This document shows, piece by piece, positions 17,741 to 27,830 of a stretch of DNA of 64,000 nucleotides. Every line of letters starts with the position of its first letter. Position 1 is the first letter of the stretch. The notes below the pieces were generated by a model. That model was given only the letters and a program-made list of their open reading frames with translations. It was not told the DNA's origin and did no database searches. This stretch comes from Alphaproteobacteria bacterium MarineAlpha5_Bin5 (GTDB taxonomy: Bacteria > Pseudomonadota > Alphaproteobacteria > HIMB59 > GCA-002718135), in NCBI GenBank assembly GCA_002938205.1, contig PTKZ01000007.1, positions 1 through 64,000 on the forward strand. Direction: 5' to 3'. A program made the position numbers and the translations under genes.

Positions 17741-18868
17741 TTATACTTCTTCTGTTAATGAATCATTATCAGAAAAACCTTCTCCCCAAGGCAGTGGAAG
17801 ATGGGTACGAAAAGCAGTTTTTTTCGTATGCAGGTCAATAAATTGTTTATCTTCTCCAATTAGACAGTCAGGTCTATGAGGGCCAAGCCATGGATTTCTC
17901 ATGCCTCTAGCTAAAATTTCCTTCAGACCTGTTTCTCTTAAGTTACCTATTGAAAAATCAATATAGGGACATGGGGTTACTTCATTAGTAGATGTAACAG
18001 TGATAATACCTTTAACTGTTATACAACCCTTGAAGGAACCATATGATGGTGTCATATGTGAAAACACATTATATTTTTTTTCAAGTTCTCTAAGTATATC
18101 TGCATCTTCTTTATCAATTACAAATTCCGGATGATCTGTACAACTACCAACTGGTTTTGCATAAGAAACATACAAACCAAAATCTCTATCTGTAACATAT
18201 TTACACATATCCTCGAACTCTTTCTTTTTTGCACGTCCCTTTACAAGCACAGTTGATAAGATCAAATTAAGATCAGCATTTAAAGCCGCATCAACTGCTC
18301 TCATAACTTTTTGGTATGAAAATTTTTTATTTCTAAATTCATCATGTTCTTTTTCAATAAAACTATCCAGAGACAATTGTATTTTTTCTACGCCAATTGA
18401 TTTTAAATGTTTTGCTTTTTTATCATCAAGAAACCATCCATTGGTATCACTAATAATATAATGTTTTTCTGGATCTATAGCTGCTACCACTTCATCAAAG
18501 TCTCTCATTACTAAGGGCTCTCCACCTGTAATAACAAATCTTGCGAGGCCTAATTCATCAGCTTGTTTCGATATGTCTTTGATATCTTCAATTGTCATTT
18601 GTTTTCTATCTTCTTTAACTTTTAAAACTTTTTCAAGATGTCTATCCATATAATATTCAGCTGAACAATGAGTACATTGAAAATTACATAGATAGCTCTT
18701 TTCAATTCTTATAATAGGGCTAATATCGCCTCTTTCTTCCATATCTTTTATGTTGGCAAGTTTCTTTGCTATATATGGTTTTCTAATTGCTAGACCTGCT
18801 CTTTTTTTAATTTCGCTATTTGTTAAATTGTTTTCAGCAAGCAATGCTATATGTTCTTGTGAGCTCAT
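17741..18868 (-). CDS. Radical SAM protein, probably with SPASM/Twitch-like C-terminus
   Basis: YLCNFQCTHCSAEY (CxxxCxxC), FVITGGEPLVMRDFDEVV and C-terminal cysteines GCITVKG...TPCPYIDFSIGNLRETGLKEI...DCLIG. Confidence 0.9.
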   Translation of the reverse strand: MSSQEHIALLAENNLTNSEIKKRAGLAIRKPYIAKKLANIKDMEERGDISPIIRIEKSYLCNFQCTHCSAEYYMDRHLEKVLKVKEDRKQMTIEDIKDISKQADELGLARFVITGGEPLVMRDFDEVVAAIDPEKHYIISDTNGWFLDDKKAKHLKSIGVEKIQLSLDSFIEKEHDEFRNKKFSYQKVMRAVDAALNADLNLILSTVLVKGRAKKKEFEDMCKYVTDRDFGLYVSYAKPVGSCTDHPEFVIDKEDADILRELEKKYNVFSHMTPSYGSFKGCITVKGIITVTSTNEVTPCPYIDFSIGNLRETGLKEILARGMRNPWLGPHRPDCLIGEDKQFIDLHTKKTAFRTHLPLPWGEGFSDNDSLTEEV

Positions 18869-18991
18869 TTTTATATTTAATACGCTATTAAAATGTTATT
18901 AAAGAATTAAGTAATTATTGTCAATCTACCAATAATTCAAGATAATTACTGAATTTATTGGACGAAATGCTTAAGTATGCTATAAAAAGCC

Positions 18992-19453
18992 ATGTTTGAA
19001 AAAAATAAAACTCCTGATAAAAAAAACGAAAGTTTAGATGTTTTTAGGCCAACTAAGGGTTCAGCAAAAGTTATTATAGGTAATGGTGTTAAACTAAAAG
19101 GAGAAATCACTCAAGCAGATGAAGTTCAGATTGATGGTCAGGCTGATGTAACAATGAAAACAGATAATTTAATTGTTGGAGTAACAGGAGAATGTAAGGG
19201 CAACATTGAAACGCATAATGCTGATATATGGGGTAATTTTGATGGTGATATAAAAGCATCAGGAACACTTACTGTCCAAGAGGCAGGAAATGTTGCAGGT
19301 TCTGTAGAATACCAAAATCTTCAAATAAAATTAGGTGGTAAAATTAGTGGCGATATAAAATTATCTGATAAAATAAAACCAATCAAGCAGGATTTAAATG
19401 AAAAAGATAATGCATCAGTTAAATCTTTGCAAGAATCCATTAGTAAGAAGTAA
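18992..19453 (+). CDS. Bactofilin (polymer-forming cytoskeletal protein)
   Basis: VIIGNGVKLKGEITQADEVQIDGQADVTMKTDNLIVGVTGECKGNIETHNADIWGNFDGDIKASGTLTVQEAGNVAGSVEYQNLQI. Confidence 0.93.
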   Translation: MFEKNKTPDKKNESLDVFRPTKGSAKVIIGNGVKLKGEITQADEVQIDGQADVTMKTDNLIVGVTGECKGNIETHNADIWGNFDGDIKASGTLTVQEAGNVAGSVEYQNLQIKLGGKISGDIKLSDKIKPIKQDLNEKDNASVKSLQESISKK

Positions 19454-19539
19454 TTTATTTTTTTTCAATAAAATTAATATCTATTACAATGATTTAATTT
19501 TAAACGGTATTTTTAAAATTCCAAGTTTAATAATAAAAA

Positions 19540-20976
19540 TTATTTCCAACCGCTAATAGATTTTACTTCAAGAAAATCTTCTATACCCCAACTGCCACCT
19601 TCTCGGCCATTACCTGATTGTTTAAAACCACCAAATGGAGAACCTTTTGCAAATCCTTTTCCATTAATCTCTACCATACCAGAACGAAGCTGTCTTGCAA
19701 CTCGTTGAGCTTTTGCTTTATCTGTGGTTTGAATATAGTTTGTTAAACCATAAGATGTGTCATTTGTTATTTTTATTGCTTCTTCTTCTGAAGTGAAGGG
19801 AATAATAGATATAACCGGTCCAAATATTTCTTCTTTAGCAATTGTCATTTCGTTATTAACATCTGAAAAAACTGTAGGTTTAACAAAATATCCTTTTTTT
19901 AAATGCACAGGTCTATTTGGACCTCCAGCTGCAAGATTAGCACCTTCTTCAATTCCCTCTTTGATAAACCTTTGTATTTTATCGTATTGTATTTTAGAAA
20001 CTACTGGACCAATATGATTTCCAACTTTATTTGAAAGATCTACATGTGTATTTTTAGCAACCTCAATTGCTTCTTCAACAGCTTTTTCGTATATTGATTT
20101 TTCTACTAAAAGTCTTGTAGGTGCATTACAACTTTGACCAGAGTTATTAAATACACGACTTACGCCTCTGCTTATTGCATTGTCATCAGCATCAGCAAAA
20201 ACTATATTAGCTCCCTTACCCCCTAATTCTAGTGACACTCGTTTTATAGTATCAGCTGCATTTTTTGTAATGAGTTTACCTGCTCTTGTAGAACCAGTAA
20301 AAGATACCATATCAATATCATGGTGAGTTGATAATTGTGTACCAACTCCTGCACCATCACCATTAACTAAATTAAAAACTCCCTTTGGAAATCCAGCTTC
20401 ATGTATCATTTCAGCAAACAATATTCCTGATAAAGGAGCTATTTCAGAAGGTTTTAATATCATTGTACACCCAGCAGCAAAAGCAGGTAGAACTTTTAGC
20501 GCTATTTGATTTATTGGCCAATTCCAGGGTGTAATAAGAGCACATACACCAATTGGTTCTCGTGTAATATAATTTCCAACTTCTTCGTCATAATAATTAT
20601 CAAAATCAAATTCATTAAATTTTTTTATAAATGTTTCTATATGTTCTTCACCTGATTTACTTTGTTGGTTTGTTGCCCAATCTATGGGCGCTCCCATTTC
20701 TATTGAAATTACATTTGCCATTTCTTTAGATCGAGCAATGTAAATATCTAAAAGATTATTAAGTAATTCTAATTTTTTTTCTTTTGGAGTTTTCCACCAA
20801 GAAAGAAAAGAATTTTTAGCAGATTTTACAGCAGCATCAGTATCTTTTTGAGAACCTAAAGAAATAATAGCACATACTTCTTCATTTGAGGGATTAATAA
20901 CCTCAAAATCATTAAAATGATTCGGATAAACCCATTCTCCATTAATATAAAATTTTTTCTTTGATTGAATTGTCAT
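19540..20976 (-). CDS. NAD(P)-dependent aldehyde dehydrogenase
   Basis: PWNWPINQIALKVLPAFAAGCTMILKPSE, VSFTGSTRAGKLI, VSLELGGKGANIVF and FNNSGQSCNAPTRLLV. Confidence 0.95.
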   Translation of the reverse strand: MTIQSKKKFYINGEWVYPNHFNDFEVINPSNEEVCAIISLGSQKDTDAAVKSAKNSFLSWWKTPKEKKLELLNNLLDIYIARSKEMANVISIEMGAPIDWATNQQSKSGEEHIETFIKKFNEFDFDNYYDEEVGNYITREPIGVCALITPWNWPINQIALKVLPAFAAGCTMILKPSEIAPLSGILFAEMIHEAGFPKGVFNLVNGDGAGVGTQLSTHHDIDMVSFTGSTRAGKLITKNAADTIKRVSLELGGKGANIVFADADDNAISRGVSRVFNNSGQSCNAPTRLLVEKSIYEKAVEEAIEVAKNTHVDLSNKVGNHIGPVVSKIQYDKIQRFIKEGIEEGANLAAGGPNRPVHLKKGYFVKPTVFSDVNNEMTIAKEEIFGPVISIIPFTSEEEAIKITNDTSYGLTNYIQTTDKAKAQRVARQLRSGMVEINGKGFAKGSPFGGFKQSGNGREGGSWGIEDFLEVKSISGWK

Positions 20977-23147
20977 AAATTTCTATTAAACGATTTATTT
21001 TTTAATTTAAATTCTAAACGTCTCTTATGCAATATTGGCTCTGTATAACCCGATGGCTGTTTTGAACCTTCAAAAATTAAATCTTTTGCGGCTTGAAAAG
21101 CAATTGAATTATAGTTTGATGACATTGGTATATAATTAGGATCTTCAGCATTTTGCTTATCAACCACCACTGCCATTTTTTTTAGAGCAATTAATATTTG
21201 TTCCTTAGTTATAATTCTATGAGTTATCCAGTTCGCAAGAGCTTGTGATGAAATACGGCAAGTTGCCCTATCTTCCATCAATCCAATATTATTTATATCA
21301 GGAACTTTAGAACACCCAATTCCTTGATCAATCCACCGAACCACATAACCTAGAATTCCTTGAACATTATTTTCTATTTCATCATTAATTTCATCATCTG
21401 AAAGATTTTGTCGATTTAATAGGGGTAATTTTAAAAGGTTATTTAATTTTGCCTTTCTACCTTTTGCAATAATTTGATTTTGAATATCAAATACATTCAC
21501 AAGATGATAGTGCATAGCATGAAGTGTTGCTGCAGTTGGGCTAGGTACCCAAGCACAGTTTGCCCCAGCTTTTGGATGCGAAATTTTTTGCTCAATCATT
21601 TCCACCATTAAATCAGGCATTGCCCACATACCTTTGCCGATTTGAGCTTTGCCTTTTAGACCACATTCTAATCCAATATCAACATTTCTATCTTCATAAG
21701 CTTTGATCCAAGGAGCATTTTTCATATCTGTTTTTTTAATAAATTCTCCTGCTTGCATGGATGTGTGAATTTCATCACCAGTTCTATCTAAAAAGCCGGT
21801 ATTAATAAATGCAAGTCTAGATTTAGCAGAACGAATACATTCTTTTAAATTTACACTTGTTCTTCTTTCCTCATCCATGATGCCAATTTTTATTGTATTC
21901 AAAGGTAAATTTAACATTTCTTCAATTTTTTTAAAAAGTTCGATAGTAAATTCTACCTCTTCCGGACCATGCATTTTAGGCTTTACTATGTAAATAGAAT
22001 TATAAATTGAGTTTTTATTAATATTTTTTTTAAAGTCATGAATAGAGATCAATGCTGTTAAAATACCATCCATAATTCCTTCACTAACCTCTTTGTTTTC
22101 TTGAGTTAAAATTGCCGGTGTTGTCATAAGATGACCAACATTTCTAATTAGCATTAATGCTCTTCCTTTAAGTATCTTCTTTTCACAATTAAGATTCATG
22201 AATTCTATATCTTGATTCAAATTTCTTTTGAATTTTTTGTTATTTTTTAGAAAAGTTGATTCTAAATCTCCCTTCATTAGGCCAAGTAAATTTCTATATG
22301 CAAAAACTTTATCTTCTGCATCTACAGTAGCTACACTATCTTCAAAGTCTAATATTGATGAGATAGCTGATTCTAAAATTACATCTGAAATACTAGCCGG
22401 GTCTATTTTCCCTATTGCATTCTCTGGATCAATTATAATTCTACAATGTAGATTGTTTTTTACTAATAACAATTCATTTAAATCTCCTTTTTTATCTAAG
22501 TTAATTCCTGTAATTTGATTTTCATTTATAAGAGTTGTTGTATTGTTAGATGATAAATAAAATTTTATTTTTTTCTTTTCAAATTTAATACCTTTTATTT
22601 TTTTCCATGAAGAGTTTTTCAAAGGAGCAAAATTATCTAAATGCGATTTGACATAATCTACTACTTTTTCCCCTCTTTTTGGATCGTATTCAATTTGATT
22701 TGGCAAATTACCTAGAGTATTTGTGCCATATACTGCATCATAAAGACTTCCCCATCTAGCATTGACAGCATTAAGTGCATATCTTGCATTAGTTATAGGA
22801 ACTACTAATTGAGGACCACAAATGTTAGATATTTCAGGATCAACATTTTTTGTATCAATATTAAAATCTTCCCCTTCTTCTACAAGATAATTAATTTCAA
22901 TTAAAAATTTTTTATACTCTTCAATGTTTATATCTCTGTCTTTATGAGCTTTATGCCATTGATTTATTTTATTTTGAATATCCTGACGCTTTATTAAAAG
23001 TGTTTTATTAATTGGATCGAATTCATTTACAATGTCAGCAAAATCATTCCAAAATTTATTTTGTTCAATGTCAGTATCGGGTAATACTTCATTGGATATA
23101 AAATCATATAAATTATTATTAATTTTAAGGTTTGAGATAGTTATCAT
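20973..23147 (-). CDS. glcB: Malate synthase G
   Basis: 724 aa; NARYALNAVNARWGSLYDAVYGTN, ESAISSILDFEDSVATVDAEDKVFAYRNLLGLMKG, YIVKPKMHGPEEV, GIMDEERRTSVNLKECI and GANCAWVPSPTAATLHAMHYH. Confidence 0.97.
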   Translation of the reverse strand: MITISNLKINNNLYDFISNEVLPDTDIEQNKFWNDFADIVNEFDPINKTLLIKRQDIQNKINQWHKAHKDRDINIEEYKKFLIEINYLVEEGEDFNIDTKNVDPEISNICGPQLVVPITNARYALNAVNARWGSLYDAVYGTNTLGNLPNQIEYDPKRGEKVVDYVKSHLDNFAPLKNSSWKKIKGIKFEKKKIKFYLSSNNTTTLINENQITGINLDKKGDLNELLLVKNNLHCRIIIDPENAIGKIDPASISDVILESAISSILDFEDSVATVDAEDKVFAYRNLLGLMKGDLESTFLKNNKKFKRNLNQDIEFMNLNCEKKILKGRALMLIRNVGHLMTTPAILTQENKEVSEGIMDGILTALISIHDFKKNINKNSIYNSIYIVKPKMHGPEEVEFTIELFKKIEEMLNLPLNTIKIGIMDEERRTSVNLKECIRSAKSRLAFINTGFLDRTGDEIHTSMQAGEFIKKTDMKNAPWIKAYEDRNVDIGLECGLKGKAQIGKGMWAMPDLMVEMIEQKISHPKAGANCAWVPSPTAATLHAMHYHLVNVFDIQNQIIAKGRKAKLNNLLKLPLLNRQNLSDDEINDEIENNVQGILGYVVRWIDQGIGCSKVPDINNIGLMEDRATCRISSQALANWITHRIITKEQILIALKKMAVVVDKQNAEDPNYIPMSSNYNSIAFQAAKDLIFEGSKQPSGYTEPILHKRRLEFKLKNKSFNRNL

Positions 23148-23200
23148 AAAAACAAATTTCCTAATAAAGAAATTTATTGAAAAAAAAATATATTTAAAAA

Positions 23201-23614
23201 TTATTTGTAAGAATTAGCATATTCTTTGATTTTCATTAACATTGAGTAAACCCCATTTCTCCTTCCTGGTGTTAATAAGGCATTTAATTTTAATGAATCT
23301 AGCAAATCTAAATCTGTATTTATAATTTCACTTGTAGCTCTTCCTCCATAAATGTCACATAATATTGTAACCATACCTTTTGAAATAAATGCATCTGAAT
23401 CTGAATGAAAATAAAGTTTATCATCTTTTTTATATGGTACTAACCACACTTGAGCTTGACAACCTGAAACTAAAAATGAGTCCTGTCTGTATTCTTCCGG
23501 GAATGGTTTGCAATTTTTTGCTTGATCAAGTAGAAATTTGTATTTTTCCATGTCTTCATCAAATGTATCTAAGCCTTCTTTGTAATAATTAATTTTTTCT
23601 TCAATGGTTGTCAT
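23201..23614 (-). CDS. SufE family protein
   Basis: FPEEYRQDSFLVSGCQAQVWLVPYKKDDKLYFHSDSDAFISKGMVTILCDIYGG. Confidence 0.93.
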   Translation of the reverse strand: MTTIEEKINYYKEGLDTFDEDMEKYKFLLDQAKNCKPFPEEYRQDSFLVSGCQAQVWLVPYKKDDKLYFHSDSDAFISKGMVTILCDIYGGRATSEIINTDLDLLDSLKLNALLTPGRRNGVYSMLMKIKEYANSYK

Positions 23615-24660
23615 TGCATATATTCTCTTAATAATTTTGCTGATTCTTCAGGTAGCACATCCATAATAAAGACACCAGCCATTGATTCAGAGCCAGCAAG
23701 AACTTTAGGCTTATCTCTATGCCGAAGTGGTGGATAAAACTCTGCGTGAAAATGAAAATTTTTATCATTAAGTTTCGGTGCTGCATGTAAACCCATTATG
23801 TAAGGACATTTTTTTCCTAAAAAAGAATCATAACCTTTGACAACTTTATGAAGAGCTAAAGCAAATGATTTTTTTTCTTCAGCATTTAATTCCCAAGGTC
23901 CAGATAATTGTTTTTTAGGAAATATCCACACTTCATATGCATATCTTGCAAATGGAGGAACAGCAGCTATTACATTTTCATCTTTGTATACATAATATTT
24001 TTCCTCAAAACTTTTCATAAATTTTAAAATAAAATTCTCCTTTTTAAAGGCATTTAATTCTTTTGTTATTACCGGAGGTATAAAAGGGTATGCATAAATT
24101 TGACCATGAGGATGATGTAAAGTTACACCACATTCATTCCCTCTATTCTCAAAAGGCATCACATATTTAATATCATCCTTAATAATTAATTCATTGTATC
24201 TATCAATCCATGCTTCAAGTAATAACTCTATTCTATCTAATGGCATTTGAGAAATGGTATCTAAGTGTTGGTCTGAATAAACAACAACTTCACATTTACC
24301 ATTAGAATTTTTTGTTGGTAGTTCGTTCATAATTTTATTTGAAAAATGTGTATTAAAGCTTGACCAACGATTAGGAAATATTGCAATTTCAAAATTTTTA
24401 AAAGGTATTTCAGTTGGAAAATTCAACTCAGCACCTGGGCAAAATGGACAATATTCTTTAGGTGGGAAGGCCGTCCTATTTTTTCTTGTTGGTGAATAAG
24501 TTACCCATTCCTCTCTAGAAGGATTCCATCGCATATGAGGTTTTGATAATTCAGTAATCTCTAATTGTTTAGATGCCGATTCAGAATGTTTTTTATAACC
24601 AAATAATAATAATTCTTTATTATCATTACGTACAAAGGTACGTTTATAAATTTTCTTCAT
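23611..24660 (-). CDS. galT: Galactose-1-phosphate uridylyltransferase
   Basis: RWNPSREEWVTYSPTRKNRTAFPPKEYCPFCPG, ENRGNECGVTLHHPHGQIYAYPFIPP and FHFHAEFYPPLRHRDKPKVLAGSESMAGVFIMDVLPE. Confidence 0.95.
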   Translation of the reverse strand: MKKIYKRTFVRNDNKELLLFGYKKHSESASKQLEITELSKPHMRWNPSREEWVTYSPTRKNRTAFPPKEYCPFCPGAELNFPTEIPFKNFEIAIFPNRWSSFNTHFSNKIMNELPTKNSNGKCEVVVYSDQHLDTISQMPLDRIELLLEAWIDRYNELIIKDDIKYVMPFENRGNECGVTLHHPHGQIYAYPFIPPVITKELNAFKKENFILKFMKSFEEKYYVYKDENVIAAVPPFARYAYEVWIFPKKQLSGPWELNAEEKKSFALALHKVVKGYDSFLGKKCPYIMGLHAAPKLNDKNFHFHAEFYPPLRHRDKPKVLAGSESMAGVFIMDVLPEESAKLLREYMQ

Positions 24661-25627
24661 AAATTTTTTTCTCCCAATTGATTGCAGAGCTAATAATTAA
24701 AGATAGATTATTATATTTTGGCTCCCACTCAATATGCTTTTTAATTTTGTCAACATTTGATATTAGTTGCTCTGCGTCCCCAACTCTTCTTTTAGTATAT
24801 TCAAATTTTATTTTGTTTCCGGTTATATTATTCCCTTCATCCACCACTTCTTGAACTGAGTAACCTCTTCCATAACCGCAGTTAAAAATATTAGTTTTTT
24901 TTGATTGTAATAAATTTTTTGCTGATTCTAAATGAATTTCTGCCAAATCACTTACATGTATATAGTCACGAATTGCAGTACCATCTTTTGTTTTATAATT
25001 ATTGCCAAATATTAAAATTTTTTCTCTTTTTCCTACAGCTACTTCACTTAAGACTTTAATTAAGTGAGTAGGTTCTTTAGAAATTAAACCAGTTCGTAGT
25101 TTCGCATCAGCACCAGCTACGTTAAAGTAACGAAGAATAGTTGCATGAAATCTATCCTTGTTTTTTATCAGATAGTTTTCTGTGTTTAGTTTAGACTGAC
25201 CATATGGATTTAGTGGATTTAATATTATTTCTTCAGATATTGGTTTATTATTAATTGTTTTTCCATAAACAGCCGCAGTAGATGAAAAAATGATTTTATT
25301 TAATCCATTTTCATAACATGTTTCAAATAATTTTATTGCATTGTCCGTATTGTTTAAAAAATATTTATTAGGATTGTGAACTGATTCCTCTACTTTTACA
25401 AATCCAGCAAAATGCATTAGCACATCAAATTTTTCTGATTTCAAAACATTGTTTAAATTTTCTTTATTATTAATATTGCAATTTATTAACTGAATATCTT
25501 TAGGAATTAAATTTTTATGACCTGTTGATAAATCATCAATAACAGTTACTTGGTGATTATTTTCTATGATGTTTAAAAGCACGTGACTACCTATATATCC
25601 CGCACCACCAGTTAAAAGAATATTCAT
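24644..25627 (-). CDS. galE: UDP-glucose 4-epimerase
   Basis: LLTGGAGYIGSHVLLNI, DVLMHFAGFVKVEESVHNPNKYF, SSTAAVYG, PYGQSK and RYFNVAGADAKLRTG. Confidence 0.96.
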   Translation of the reverse strand: MNILLTGGAGYIGSHVLLNIIENNHQVTVIDDLSTGHKNLIPKDIQLINCNINNKENLNNVLKSEKFDVLMHFAGFVKVEESVHNPNKYFLNNTDNAIKLFETCYENGLNKIIFSSTAAVYGKTINNKPISEEIILNPLNPYGQSKLNTENYLIKNKDRFHATILRYFNVAGADAKLRTGLISKEPTHLIKVLSEVAVGKREKILIFGNNYKTKDGTAIRDYIHVSDLAEIHLESAKNLLQSKKTNIFNCGYGRGYSVQEVVDEGNNITGNKIKFEYTKRRVGDAEQLISNVDKIKKHIEWEPKYNNLSLIISSAINWEKKIYEENL

Positions 25628-25816
25628 AAATATAAATAATATTGATAAATATTATCAAATTTTACTTATTTGATATAGATATTTCTAAATTATAATTTTC
25701 TTAAATATTATTTAAAAATAACAATCAATTTATTCATACTTACCTCAGGATTTGTTTTATTTTTTATAAAGAATGAAAATGTTTACTAAATATTTATTTA
25801 TGTTAGACTAAAAATA

Positions 25817-26668
25817 ATGATAAATTTATTAGATACACACCAACATCTTGTTTATAGAAAAGAAGCTAATTATAGTTGGACAAAAGATATACCTCCATTA
25901 GCTACTGAAGATTTTACAATCGATAGTTATCTAAAACTAACTGAAGGTTTGGGTGTTGGAGGAACATTATTTATGGAAACAGGAGTAGATGATCCTGATT
26001 ATAAAAAAGAAGCACACTTTGTTAAATCACTAATGGAAAATGATTCTAATGGTATTAAAGGTTTAATTCTTTCAATTCGACCTGAAGATAATAATAGTTT
26101 TGACCAATGGTTAGAGGAGACATTATCTATAGGTGTGTCTGGCTTCAGAAGAATACTTCATGTTATGCCAGATGATACTTCTCAAAGCGAAACATTTAGA
26201 TCTAATGTAAAAAAAATTGGAAAAGCAGGAATACCTTTTGATATGTGTTATCTACCAACACAACTATCAATTGCTTTTGATTTAGCAAAAGCATGTGATG
26301 ATATGCATCTTGTACTTAATCATTGTGGTGTTCCTTCAATTGCTACTGGTGAAATAGATGAATGGAGCAAGGGAATTAAATCGCTTTCGGAACTTCCTAA
26401 TGTTGTATGTAAGTTATCAGGATTAATGGCATATTGTGCACCAGGCACATCTTCGTTAGAAACCATCAAACCATATGTTGACCATGTTTTAAATTGTTTT
26501 GGTGCAGATAGAATTGTTTGGGGAAGTGATTGGCCAGTAGTAAATTTAGGCCAAGGTATTCAAGAATGGATAAGTGTAACAAGAAAGATTTTATCAAACT
26601 TATCGGATAATGAAGCAGAGGCAATTGCAAATGCAAATGCACAAAAAATTTACAAATTAAGTTTATAA
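25817..26668 (+). CDS. Amidohydrolase-family sugar lactonase (COG3618/PDC-hydrolase-like)
   Basis: LLDTHQHLVYRKEANYSWTKDIPPL, LVLNHCGVPSI and IVWGSDWPVVNLGQG. Confidence 0.87.
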   Translation: MINLLDTHQHLVYRKEANYSWTKDIPPLATEDFTIDSYLKLTEGLGVGGTLFMETGVDDPDYKKEAHFVKSLMENDSNGIKGLILSIRPEDNNSFDQWLEETLSIGVSGFRRILHVMPDDTSQSETFRSNVKKIGKAGIPFDMCYLPTQLSIAFDLAKACDDMHLVLNHCGVPSIATGEIDEWSKGIKSLSELPNVVCKLSGLMAYCAPGTSSLETIKPYVDHVLNCFGADRIVWGSDWPVVNLGQGIQEWISVTRKILSNLSDNEAEAIANANAQKIYKLSL

Positions 26669-26690
26669 AAATAAATTAAAATTATTTTTA

Positions 26691-27827
26691 TTAAGCATGT
26701 ACATGGCCAATTTTTTTATTTTTGTCACATACAAAAGAATGAATAACTTTAGTTTTCATTTGATCCCAATTAATTTCCATACCTAGCCCAGGTTTTGTAG
26801 GAGCATACATATAACCATCATTATTTGTTCTTAAAACATCTTTCATTCCAAATTCAAATGTTTCATAAGGAAGAGGTTGCTCATAGTAAGAACAGTTCTG
26901 AGATGATAACATTAAGTGTAAATTTGCTACAGAGACCAAAGTATACCCCCATGACATTATTTCACAGTCTAGACCTCCTGCAGCAGATAAATCCATAGCC
27001 TTTTTACCATTTGTTATACCACCAATCATAGCCATGTCTGTTCTTGTTGCGGACCAGATTTTGTTATTAATAGCTTCAGAAAAACGTTGAAGATCAACAA
27101 CCCAATTACCAGAGGGTATTACTTTAATCCCAACACTTTCAGTGATTTTTTTATATCCTGCAAAATCATAATCTGGGAGAGGCGCCTCAAACCAAGTATA
27201 TTCTAATTTTTCTAATTCTTTAGCTACATTAATTGAATTTTCTAAATCATAATTATTTTCAGCATCCAACATAAAAGCCATGTGAGGGAAAGCTTCTCTT
27301 GCAACTTTAGCTAATTCTAAGTCTTTATTTGGAACACAATAAGTATGAAATTTAACAGCTTTGAATCCTTGGGATTGCATATCTTCTATAACCTTAAGAT
27401 ATTCATCTATTGTGTCATACATAACTGTGCTTGCATAAGATTCAATTCTATCTCGGTTTCCTCCTAATAGTTTATATATTGGTAAATTATTTTTTTTCCC
27501 AGTAATATCCCATAAAGCATTATCAATAAGAGCCTGAGCCCCAGGAGGTTGAGGAAATACCCTTGGTCTAATTTCGTATAAAATTTCATTTATATTTAAA
27601 GGATTTTTACCAATTAAAATTGGCAATAAGTGTCTTAAAGATTCAGCTGTATATTTATCATATTCAAAATAAGTTGCATTCCAAACAGCTGCTTCACCGA
27701 TTATATCTTCATTAGTAAAAATTCTTATTATTGTATTACTTTGATACACTTCTGGGATATCTTCAGACCATGTATAATGTATATCTTCAGGTCCAACTAC
27801 ATAGACTTCAATTTTTTCAATTCTCAT
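26691..27827 (-). CDS. Mandelate racemase/muconate lactonizing enzyme (enolase superfamily), KxH motif
   Basis: ALIDNALWDITGKKNNLPIYKLLGG, AVKFHTY, FMLDAENNYDL, WFEAPLPD and PTKPGLGMEINWDQM. Confidence 0.9.
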   Translation of the reverse strand: MRIEKIEVYVVGPEDIHYTWSEDIPEVYQSNTIIRIFTNEDIIGEAAVWNATYFEYDKYTAESLRHLLPILIGKNPLNINEILYEIRPRVFPQPPGAQALIDNALWDITGKKNNLPIYKLLGGNRDRIESYASTVMYDTIDEYLKVIEDMQSQGFKAVKFHTYCVPNKDLELAKVAREAFPHMAFMLDAENNYDLENSINVAKELEKLEYTWFEAPLPDYDFAGYKKITESVGIKVIPSGNWVVDLQRFSEAINNKIWSATRTDMAMIGGITNGKKAMDLSAAGGLDCEIMSWGYTLVSVANLHLMLSSQNCSYYEQPLPYETFEFGMKDVLRTNNDGYMYAPTKPGLGMEINWDQMKTKVIHSFVCDKNKKIGHVHA

Positions 27828-27830
27828 TTA

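Noticed and set aside
17741-17830. LPLPWGEG tail of the radical SAM protein, reminiscent of REP-derived peptide repeats
   Set aside because: Only one occurrence seen and no inverted repeat typical of REP elements, so repeat origin is not supported.
17626-17879. Two plus-strand ORFs over the 5' end of the 258-aa gene and the 3' end of the radical SAM gene
   Set aside because: Antisense of coding genes, no recognisable motif or RBS; likely chance ORFs.
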